Assembly (NCBI GenBank): GCA_964518505.1
Contig: CAZFGT010000041.1
Span: forward strand, 1 to 21,786
Direction: 5' to 3'
Origin: DASPUH01 sp964518505
Lineage (GTDB): Bacteria; Chloroflexota; Limnocylindria; Limnocylindrales; CSP1-4
Length of the DNA: 21,786 bases
Position 1 is the stretch's first letter, and each line of letters begins with the position of its first letter. The position numbers and the translations under genes are program-made. Under the pieces are notes generated by a model. It did no database searches. It was not told where the DNA came from and was given only the letters and a program-made list of their open reading frames with translations. Shown here one piece after another: positions 7,792-13,782 of the stretch.

Positions 7792-7808
7792 TACCAACCA
7801 GGTTGGTA
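7792..7808. promoter_or_regulatory. Perfect 17-base palindrome, TetR-operator-like
   Basis: TACCAACC-a-GGTTGGTA is perfectly two-fold symmetric. Its one-base centre makes it a poor RNA hairpin but a good site for a homodimeric repressor; its form and length resemble operators of TetR-family regulators. It lies 28 bases beyond the E1 beta stop in a convergent spacer, with no gene start visible next to it. What it controls is unknown. Confidence 0.5.
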
Positions 7809-7836
7809 GGCGAGGAAAAGGCTTCGCCGCGACCCC

Positions 7837-8820
7837 TCAGAAGGCCGCCAGCGTGCGGATGGCGTCGGCGATCTGGTCGGGACTGATCATGAACCAGTCC
7901 TCCAGCTTGTGGTTGTACGGGACGCCCGGGACGTCGGGGCCGCCAACGCGGACCACCGGTCCGTCCAGGTACTCGAAGGCCTCCTCGGCGATCATGGCGG
8001 CCACCTCGGCGCCGTAGCCGCCAAAACGGTTGTCCTCGTAGACGATCACGCACTTGCCGGTCTTGCGGACTGAACCCAGGACCGTCTCCTTATCGAGCGG
8101 GCGGAGCGTCCGCAGGTCGATGACCTCGACGCTGATGCCGTCGGCCTCCACCAGCTCGGCCGCCTCCAGGCTGTAATGGGCCATGAGGCCGTAGGCGATG
8201 ACCGTGACGTGGTCGCCGGGCCGGGTCACCTGGGCCTGACCGAGGGGCACGACGTAATCGGTGTCGGGCACCTCCCCACGTACCGATCGGTACAGCTTCT
8301 TGTGCTCGAAGAAGAGGACCGGGTCCGGGTCGCGGATGCTGCTGCGCAAGAGGCCGCGCGCGTCGTAGGGCGTGGACGGGACGACCACCTTGAGGCCCGG
8401 CACGTGGGCGAAGAAGGCCTCCACGGACTGGCTGTGATACAGGGCCCCGTGGACCCCACCCCCGAAGGGGGCACGGATCGTGATGGGGCATTCGAACGTG
8501 CCGTTGGAGCGGTAGCGCAGGCGCGCTGCCTCGCTGACGATCTGATTGAAGGCGGGGAAGATGAAGTCGGCGAACTGGATCTCCGGCACCGGCCGCAGGC
8601 CGTTGACGGCCGCGCCGATCGAAGCCCCCACGATGAGCGATTCGGTCAGCGGCGTGTCGATGACCCGCGCGCCGCCGAACTCGGCGAACAGCCCGTCCGT
8701 GGCCAGGAAGACGCCGCCTTTCACGCCCACGTCCTCTCCGAGCACGATCATCGTCTCGTCCCGCCGCATCTCATCGGCGAGCGTCTCGCGGATCGCATCC
8801 AGAAGCGTCCGGACGGGCAT
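7837..8820 (-). CDS. 2-oxo acid dehydrogenase E1 component, beta subunit
   Basis: The 327-residue beta chain of a heterotetrameric thiamine-diphosphate E1, which decarboxylates a 2-oxo acid and passes the acyl group to the E2 lipoyl arm. Visible family motifs are GEDVGVKGG near residue 28, DTPLTESLIVGASIGAA, IQFADFIFPAFNQI, GGGVHGALYHSQS, and the C-terminal EDNRFGGYGAEVAA. It ends with the typical YNHKLEDWF. Its ATG shares one base with the TGA of the alpha subunit (TGATG), so the two chains are translated together. The same reading frame stays open upstream inside the alpha gene to about 9603, but that part has no conserved sequence and the ATG at 8820 fits the family N-terminus exactly. Confidence 0.96.
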   Translation of the reverse strand: MPVRTLLDAIRETLADEMRRDETMIVLGEDVGVKGGVFLATDGLFAEFGGARVIDTPLTESLIVGASIGAAVNGLRPVPEIQFADFIFPAFNQIVSEAARLRYRSNGTFECPITIRAPFGGGVHGALYHSQSVEAFFAHVPGLKVVVPSTPYDARGLLRSSIRDPDPVLFFEHKKLYRSVRGEVPDTDYVVPLGQAQVTRPGDHVTVIAYGLMAHYSLEAAELVEADGISVEVIDLRTLRPLDKETVLGSVRKTGKCVIVYEDNRFGGYGAEVAAMIAEEAFEYLDGPVVRVGGPDVPGVPYNHKLEDWFMISPDQIADAIRTLAAF

Positions 8821-9869
8821 CAGGCGCCCGCCTTGGGAGCCGGTTCGTCGGCGTAGACGTAGCGCTCGGCGGTGGCGGGGTCGGGTTCTGGCTGTGCCTG
8901 GGCCCAGTCGGTGGCGTCCTCCACCGTGACCTTGATCTCGGCCTCGATGGCCGCCAGCTGCTCGTCGTCCAGCACGCCCGCCGCGAGCAGTTGCGCCCGG
9001 AAGCGTGGCAGCGGGTCGCGGGCGCGTTCCTGCTCCAGCTCCTGGGCGCTGCGGTACTTGGTCTGCTGGTCGTCCGACGAATGGGCTGTCAGGCGCATGA
9101 CCTTGGCCTCGATCAGCGTCGGGCCCTCGCCGCGACGGGCCCGGTCGATGGCCTCGTGGCCCGCGCGGTAGCAGGCCAGCACGTCCCCGCCGTCCACCAC
9201 CACCCCGGGCATGGCGTAACCCGGGGCTCGCATGGCGATGTCCGGCACGGCCGACTCGAGGGCCATGGGTACGCTGATGGCGTAGCCGTTGTTCTCCACC
9301 ACGAAGACGACCGGCAGGTGGTGGATGCCGGCGAAGTTGAGGCCTTCGTGGAAGTCGCCCTGATTGCTTGACCCCTCCCCCAGCGACGTCAGCGCCACCT
9401 GGTCGGTGCCCCGGATCTGCGCCGCGAGGGCGATGCCCACGGCGTGCAGAAGTTGTGTCGCAACCGGCGAACTTGTGGACAGGACGTTGTGGATGGCCGC
9501 CCCGTAGTGGCCGGGCATCTGGCGCCCGCCGGAGCTGACGTCGTTGGCGCGGGCGAACTGGGCCGTCATGATGTCTCGCGGGCTCATGCCGAAGGTGATG
9601 CAAGCAGCCACGGAGCGGTAGAACGGCACGAGCCAGTCATGGCCCTTGCGCAGGTCGTAGCAGAGGCCGACCTGGGCGCCCTCGTGACCCTGGCCGCTGA
9701 TCACGAACGGCACCATCCCCGCCCGGTTGAGGACCCACATCCGCTCGTCCGTGGCACGCGCCAGGGCGACCAGGCGGTACATATCACGCAGCTGCTCGGG
9801 CTGCAGGCCCACGTCCGCCGCCAGATCCAGGGCCGCCGAACCGGCCGCCCCGCGCGTCCTGGTCGTCAT
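8820..9869 (-). CDS. 2-oxo acid dehydrogenase E1 component, alpha subunit (branched-chain-like)
   Basis: The 349-residue alpha chain of the E1 decarboxylase. The thiamine-diphosphate/Mg motif runs from GEG (164-166) to NN (193-194), with QGDFHEGLNFAG between. ISGQGHEGAQVG near residue 60 and the loop RLTAHSSDDQQTKYR (260-273), with serines before two aspartates, resemble branched-chain 2-oxo acid dehydrogenases more than classical pyruvate E1, whose loop usually reads as YRYxGHSMSD. Substrate is therefore probably branched-chain, but this rests on motif style. It follows lpdA by 19 bases. A GGAGG lies 11 bases before the ATG. It shares one base with the beta gene. Confidence 0.95.
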   Translation of the reverse strand: MTTRTRGAAGSAALDLAADVGLQPEQLRDMYRLVALARATDERMWVLNRAGMVPFVISGQGHEGAQVGLCYDLRKGHDWLVPFYRSVAACITFGMSPRDIMTAQFARANDVSSGGRQMPGHYGAAIHNVLSTSSPVATQLLHAVGIALAAQIRGTDQVALTSLGEGSSNQGDFHEGLNFAGIHHLPVVFVVENNGYAISVPMALESAVPDIAMRAPGYAMPGVVVDGGDVLACYRAGHEAIDRARRGEGPTLIEAKVMRLTAHSSDDQQTKYRSAQELEQERARDPLPRFRAQLLAAGVLDDEQLAAIEAEIKVTVEDATDWAQAQPEPDPATAERYVYADEPAPKAGA

Positions 9870-9888
9870 GCGGCCGCCGCCCTCCCGT

Positions 9889-11322
9889 TCAGAAGTTGAT
9901 GGCCCAGCCGTCGACCAGCGTCGCGGCCTCGCCCAGCGCCTCCGAGAGCGTCGGGTGCGGATGGACGGCGGCGCCGATCTCCCAGGCGGTGGCCTCCAGG
10001 AGCATCGCCGCGCTGGCCTCCGCGATCAGGTCGGTCACGTGCGGGCCGATCATGTGCACCCCAAGCACGACGTCCGTGTCGCGGTCGGCGATGACCTTGA
10101 CGAAGCCTTCGTAGTCGCCACCGATGAGCGCCTTGCCGTTCGCCAGCCAGGGGAACTTGCCGGTCTTGAAGGCGATCCCGTCGCGCTCGCACTCCTGCTC
10201 GCTGCGGCCGATCGAGGCGATCTGCGGCCGTGAGTAGGTGGCGCGCGGCATCTTGAGGTAGTCGACCGGCTCGGCCTCCGTGTTGCTGATGGCGCCCACC
10301 GCGGCCAGGCCCTCATGGGCGGCGACATGCGCCAGCCACAGGCCGCCGATGATGTCGCCGATGGCGTAGAGGTGCGGTTCGGCCGTGCGCATCGTGCGCG
10401 GGTCGACCTGCACGACGCCCTTCTCAACCTTGGCGCGTGTCGTCTCCAGGCCCACGTCCTCCACGTTGGCCGCGCGACCGGTCGCCACGAGCATCTGCTC
10501 GGCGCGCAGCTCCGCCTGCGGCTGGCCCTCCGGGCCGACCATCAGGCAGACACCCTCCTTGGTGACCTCCACCTTGGCCGTGTCGAAGCGGGCGCTGGTC
10601 ATGACGTCGATGCCGCGCCGCTTGAAGCTGCGCTCCAGCTCCTTGCCGATCTCGCGGTCCTCCAGGGGCACCAGGCTGGGCAGGTACTCCAGGACCGTCA
10701 CGTTGGTGCCCATGTCCGCGTAGTAGCTGGCGAATTCGACGCCGACGGCCCCGCCGCCCACGACGATCAGGCTGGCCGGCAGACGGTCGCTCTTGAGGAT
10801 GTCGTCGCTGGTGACGATGGCCGTGCCGTCGGGGACGAGGCCGGGCAGGCTCTTGACGCGGCTGCCGCTGGCCAGGATCACGTCGGTCGCGTCGAGCGAG
10901 CGCGAGCCGGCCGGCTTGCCGTCGTCGTCGAGCAGTTCGATCTCCACGACCTTGTGGCCCTTGAGGCGCGCCTGACCGTGGATGTACTCCACCTTGTGCT
11001 TCTTGACCAGCGCCTGGAGGCCCTTGTGCAGGCGGTCCACGACGGCCTGGCGGCGTTTGGCGATGACCGCCGCGTCGACGCTCAGGGGGCCGGTCGTGAT
11101 GCCGAAGTCCTGGGCTCGCTTCGTGCGGTCGTACAGGTCCGCCGACTCGAGCATGCACTTGGTGGGGATGCAACCGACGTGGAGGCACGTGCCGCCGATC
11201 TTGTACCGGTCGATGAGGGCGACGCGCATGCCCAGCTGGGCCGCGCGGAACGCCGCGGCGTAGCCCCCGGTGCCGGCCCCCAGGACGACGAGGTCGAACG
11301 CATTCGAGGAACCGACGGCCAC
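9889..11322 (-). CDS. lpdA: Dihydrolipoamide dehydrogenase (E3)
   Basis: The 477-residue FAD flavoprotein that reoxidises dihydrolipoamide and reduces NAD+. The FAD-binding GxGxxG is seen as GAGTGG (15-20). The redox-active disulfide is C46-C51 in GGTCLHVGCIPTK. The NAD-binding motif is VVGGGAVGVEFA, a second FAD site is YAIGDIIGG, and the C-terminal HPHPTLSEAL carries the active-site His-Glu pair of the partner subunit. The start is GTG at 11322, with a weak ribosome site (GAGG, 10 bases away). It is the first gene of the E3-E1alpha-E1beta operon and has its own promoter just after the preceding small gene. Length and motifs are complete. Confidence 0.97.
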   Translation of the reverse strand: MAVGSSNAFDLVVLGAGTGGYAAAFRAAQLGMRVALIDRYKIGGTCLHVGCIPTKCMLESADLYDRTKRAQDFGITTGPLSVDAAVIAKRRQAVVDRLHKGLQALVKKHKVEYIHGQARLKGHKVVEIELLDDDGKPAGSRSLDATDVILASGSRVKSLPGLVPDGTAIVTSDDILKSDRLPASLIVVGGGAVGVEFASYYADMGTNVTVLEYLPSLVPLEDREIGKELERSFKRRGIDVMTSARFDTAKVEVTKEGVCLMVGPEGQPQAELRAEQMLVATGRAANVEDVGLETTRAKVEKGVVQVDPRTMRTAEPHLYAIGDIIGGLWLAHVAAHEGLAAVGAISNTEAEPVDYLKMPRATYSRPQIASIGRSEQECERDGIAFKTGKFPWLANGKALIGGDYEGFVKVIADRDTDVVLGVHMIGPHVTDLIAEASAAMLLEATAWEIGAAVHPHPTLSEALGEAATLVDGWAINF

Positions 11323-11361
11323 GGGTCAGCGGCCTCGCCGGAGGGGGGGGTTCACCGGCCG

Positions 11362-11390
11362 ATGGTACGGCGGGCGCCCGGGGGTCGCAA
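11362..11390 (-). promoter_or_regulatory. Promoter of the lpdA-E1alpha-E1beta operon
   Basis: On the minus strand TTGCGA (11390-11385), a spacer of exactly 17 bases and TACCAT (11367-11362) form a good primary-sigma promoter. It would start RNA near 11355 and give a leader of about 33 bases carrying GAGG before the GTG. It begins a few bases beyond the stop of the upstream small membrane gene, so this operon is likely transcribed independently. Confidence 0.6.
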
Positions 11391-11396
11391 CCGGAC

Positions 11397-11645
11397 CTAC
11401 CGCCGGTCCAGGCCGGCCCGGACGGCCTGCACGAGGATCACGACCGTCACCAGCACCAGCACCAGGATCATCACCGGCTGGAGGACCAGCAGGTCATCGA
11501 AGCCCGGCACGAACAGGCCGACGGCCTGGGCACCGAGCACGATGACGACGGCGATGGCCGCGGCGATGACCACGTCCCGGTCGCGCACGCGCCGCGCGGG
11601 GCGTGCGTCGGCCTGCAGCTGGGGCCCGGGCTCGGGGACGGTCAC
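11397..11645 (-). CDS. Small two-span membrane protein of unknown function
   Basis: Not recognised. The 82-residue product has a charged Pro/Arg-rich N-terminus (1-24), a hydrophobic helix (about 25-45), a short loop with FDD, a second long Val/Leu-rich helix (about 52-74) and a basic end. The GTG start overlaps the TGA of nnrE (GTGA), which argues that it is a real, coupled gene at the end of the mutY-nnrE operon. A hairpin-type membrane insertion with both ends inside fits the positive charges. No cysteines or catalytic residues are visible. Confidence 0.7.
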   Translation of the reverse strand: MTVPEPGPQLQADARPARRVRDRDVVIAAAIAVVIVLGAQAVGLFVPGFDDLLVLQPVMILVLVLVTVVILVQAVRAGLDRR

Positions 11646-12454
11646 GCCGGATCCGCGGTGGGCGGGATGCCGATGGGCGCGACGAGGACGCGACCGGCGA
11701 GAGCACGCCCGATGCGCGTCTGGAGGCCGGCCTTGGGGCGGTGGAAGGTGATCGTCGCATCCGCCCGCACGACAGGGTCGGAGGGCCGCCCGGTCGTGAG
11801 GTCGACCGCGGTCGGTGTATCGACCGCCAGCACGGGCACGGCGGCGGCGCGGGCCAGGCCCACCAGCTCGACGGCGCTGCGGATCGGCTCCCGGAGGGCG
11901 CCCTGCACCCCGGTCCCGAGGAGGGCGTCGATGACCAGGGCCGCCCGCTCGAGACCCTGGTGGAGGACGGCGACCTCTCGCGGTCCCGGCGCGTGCTGCC
12001 GCTGCACGAGCGGCTCGTCGCCCAGGCGCTGCCAGTTGAGGCGCGCGTCTGGCGTGTCGGGGCGCGCCTCTGCGGCGAGGAGCACGACCACGCTGCCGAT
12101 GCCGGCCTGGGCGAGGTAGCGCGCCGCCACGAACCCGTCGCCGCCGTTGTTGCCGGGGCCGGCCAGGATCAGCACACGGCCGTGGTGCCGTCGCTCGGTG
12201 GTGACCAGGAGCGCCCGTGCCGCGGCAGCGACCGCGGCGCCGGCCTGCTCCATGAGGCGGGTGCCGGGGACGCCCTGGCGCTGCGCCCGCGCATCCGCGC
12301 CCCGCATCGCCTCGGCGGAGATGGGCGTGCGCGCCGCGGTCGCGGCCCAGTGCTCGGCGAGCGCGGCGAGGTCGATGTCCTGGTCCAGGAAGGCATCGTC
12401 CAGCGGCAGGGGTGTCTCCGCGCCCTGGGATGGACTGGGCAGGCGGATGGTCAT
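11642..12454 (-). CDS. nnrE: NAD(P)H-hydrate epimerase (YjeF N-terminal domain)
   Basis: A 270-residue cytosolic metabolite-repair enzyme that interconverts R and S forms of damaged NAD(P)H hydrate. Motifs of the YjeF-N Rossmann-like fold are present: MEQAGAAVA near residue 68, the phosphate loop GPGNNGGDGFVAARYL near residue 99, VIDALLGTGVQG, and VDTPTAVDLTTG in place of the usual DxPSGxD. Only the epimerase domain is present. The ADP/ATP-dependent dehydratase (NnrD), often fused to it, is absent from this protein and from the window. The ATG lies seven bases after the mutY stop. The first 45 residues, before SAEAMRGAD, are not typical of the family and may be a short extra segment. Confidence 0.88.
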   Translation of the reverse strand: MTIRLPSPSQGAETPLPLDDAFLDQDIDLAALAEHWAATAARTPISAEAMRGADARAQRQGVPGTRLMEQAGAAVAAAARALLVTTERRHHGRVLILAGPGNNGGDGFVAARYLAQAGIGSVVVLLAAEARPDTPDARLNWQRLGDEPLVQRQHAPGPREVAVLHQGLERAALVIDALLGTGVQGALREPIRSAVELVGLARAAAVPVLAVDTPTAVDLTTGRPSDPVVRADATITFHRPKAGLQTRIGRALAGRVLVAPIGIPPTADPA

Positions 12455-12461
12455 CGCCGGC

Positions 12462-13427
12462 TCATCCTAACGGCAGGCGTGCGCGCCCGCGCTCGTCCAG
12501 CTCCACCAGCCCGTCGCGGGCGAGGGCCTGCAACGCCGCGGTGACGGCCGCGCCGTCATGAAGGCCCATCGCGCCGTCGATCTTCGTCCAGGAGCCGTCG
12601 GGTTGGTCGCGGAGATGCGCCACGAGGCGGCCCCGCAGCCAGCGGGGTGTGGCCTCGTAGGCGGCGCGCGGCTCGGCAACGCGACGCTGGGGAGCGGGGG
12701 CGACTGGCCGAATGCCCGGGCCCGCGGCCGCGTAGGCGCAGTCCCGCGCCAGCGGGCAGCGGTCGCAACGAGGTGCACGTGGCAGGCAGAGGGTCGCGCC
12801 GACGTCCATGAGGGCTGCCGTCCAGTCGGCGGGGCGGTCCGTGGCCACCAGGGCGTCGGCCAGCGCCTGCACGTCGCGCGGGGGCACGGGCTCGCCAGGG
12901 TCGCGCCGGCTGCCGTGGCCCGCCGCCACGCGGCCGAGGACGCGCCGCACGTTGGTGTCGACCGCCCCCACCGGTTGACCGAACGCGATCGCCGCCACGG
13001 CCCGGGCCGTGTACGGGCCGATCCCCGGGAGTGCCTCCAGCTCCGCGACCGAGGTGGGGAACGCGCCGCCGTGCTGCTCGCCGATGGCGATCGCCGCGCG
13101 GCGCAGGTTCAGCGCACGCCGGTTGTAGCCAAGGCCAGCCCACGCGCGCAGGACATCGGCCGGGGTCGCGGCCGCCAGGTCCACCACCGTCGGGAAACGG
13201 GCCATGAAGTCGCGCCACGCGCCCTCGCCGCGGGCGGCCTGCGTCTGCTGCAGGATCACCTCGGCCACGAGCACGGGATACGGCTCCCGCGGCCCACGGA
13301 AGGCGAAGGTCCGGCGCTGGGCGTCATACCAGGCCAGGACTCGGCGCTGGATGGCTCGCCCGCGCCGCCCGGTGAGGCGGTCGAACGGGCGCGCCGTGGC
13401 CCGGGAGGAGGTCGCGTCAGGAGCCAT
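12462..13427 (-). CDS. mutY: A/G-specific adenine DNA glycosylase
   Basis: A base-excision enzyme that removes adenine opposite 8-oxoguanine. From the ATG at 13427 it has 321 residues. The catalytic glutamate is E56 (AEVILQQTQ), the helix-hairpin-helix LPGIGPYTARAV is at 133-144 and the catalytic aspartate is D157 (VDTNVRRV). The 4Fe-4S cluster ligands are C214, C221, C224 and C230 with CX6CX2CX5C spacing. After residue 250 the usual NUDIX-like domain is replaced by a short winged-helix-like region, as in actinobacterial MutY. A GTG at 13502 would add 25 residues, but TATCCT seven bases before the ATG (13440-13435) suggests leaderless transcription from 13427. It is the first gene of the mutY-nnrE-small membrane protein operon. 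Confidence 0.93.
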   Translation of the reverse strand: MAPDATSSRATARPFDRLTGRRGRAIQRRVLAWYDAQRRTFAFRGPREPYPVLVAEVILQQTQAARGEGAWRDFMARFPTVVDLAAATPADVLRAWAGLGYNRRALNLRRAAIAIGEQHGGAFPTSVAELEALPGIGPYTARAVAAIAFGQPVGAVDTNVRRVLGRVAAGHGSRRDPGEPVPPRDVQALADALVATDRPADWTAALMDVGATLCLPRAPRCDRCPLARDCAYAAAGPGIRPVAPAPQRRVAEPRAAYEATPRWLRGRLVAHLRDQPDGSWTKIDGAMGLHDGAAVTAALQALARDGLVELDERGRARLPLG

Positions 13428-13661
13428 CCCCGACAGGATAGGTGCGGGCCCCGCCGCGGGCCTTAGCTGCTCGGTCACTACCTCCAGTGTTGCTCTGAGC
13501 ACAAGGCAGATCGCTGAAGTCCGCCGACTCCCGGTCAGAACGCGCTAAGGGCTCGGGCTAGCGCCCCCATTCATAGAGCGCGCCGAAGTGGCGCTTAAGC
13601 AGGGCACCTTTGCGCCGTCCCGAGCCTCGGTCAGGGCTTAGCGAACCTCCTTGTGCGTGCA

Positions 13662-13680
13662 GTAGCACCGGGGGTGCTAC
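13662..13680. repeat. Perfect 8-base inverted repeat upstream of ligD
   Basis: GTAGCACC and GGTGCTAC are separated by GGG. It lies about 67 bases upstream of the ligD -35. It could be an operator for a dimeric regulator or an RNA hairpin; no T-run follows. It differs from the CIRCE element, which has longer spacing. Confidence 0.6.
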
Positions 13681-13746
13681 CGGGTCGTCCAAGGGGCCAG
13701 CGAGGGCACCCCGGACCGCGACCCGTGCCGCGGAGAGCTCCCGGGG

Positions 13747-13775
13747 TTGGCCGCCGCGCGCGCGGCGGGTAGGCT
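13747..13775 (+). promoter_or_regulatory. ligD promoter, leaderless type
   Basis: TTGGCC (13747-13752), a spacer of exactly 17 bases and TAGGCT (13770-13775) form a plausible primary-sigma promoter. Seven bases later comes the ligD ATG at 13783, so RNA would begin at or next to the start codon. No ribosome site is present, consistent with a leaderless message. The TTG at 13747 is in frame with ligD but is better read as the -35. Confidence 0.6.
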
Positions 13776-13782
13776 GCGCCGC

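Larger units (their letters stand above)
13428..13782. promoter_or_regulatory. Divergent mutY/ligD intergenic region
   Basis: A 355-base spacer with no supported gene. At its edges are the mutY -10 (TATCCT on the minus strand, 13440-13435) and the ligD promoter (13747-13775). Inside are three inverted repeats: TGCTC-a-GAGCA (minus strand, near 13490-13500), GCGCTA-N11-TAGCGC (13542-13564) and GTAGCACC-ggg-GGTGCTAC (13662-13680). CGCTAAG at 13543 recurs inverted near 13636-13642. The density of dyads suggests regulatory sites or a structured RNA, but I recognise no known family. Confidence 0.45.

Noticed and set aside
8821..9603. In-frame N-terminal extension of E1 beta to 588 residues
   Set aside because: The extension is a different frame of the E1 alpha gene, rich in Arg/Pro/Gly. 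E1 beta family sequence begins exactly at the ATG at 8820.
11323..11361. Riboswitch (for example TPP-type) in the lpdA leader
   Set aside because: The predicted leader is only about 33 bases, too short for an aptamer.
10315..11751. A 478-codon plus-strand open frame opposite lpdA
   Set aside because: It is antisense to a fully recognisable E3 and to the coupled small gene, has no ribosome site and no recognisable domain.
13428..13502. Longer MutY starting at GTG 13502
   Set aside because: The extra 25 residues are not family-like, and TATCCT-N7-ATG at 13427 supports the shorter, leaderless form. Not fully excluded.
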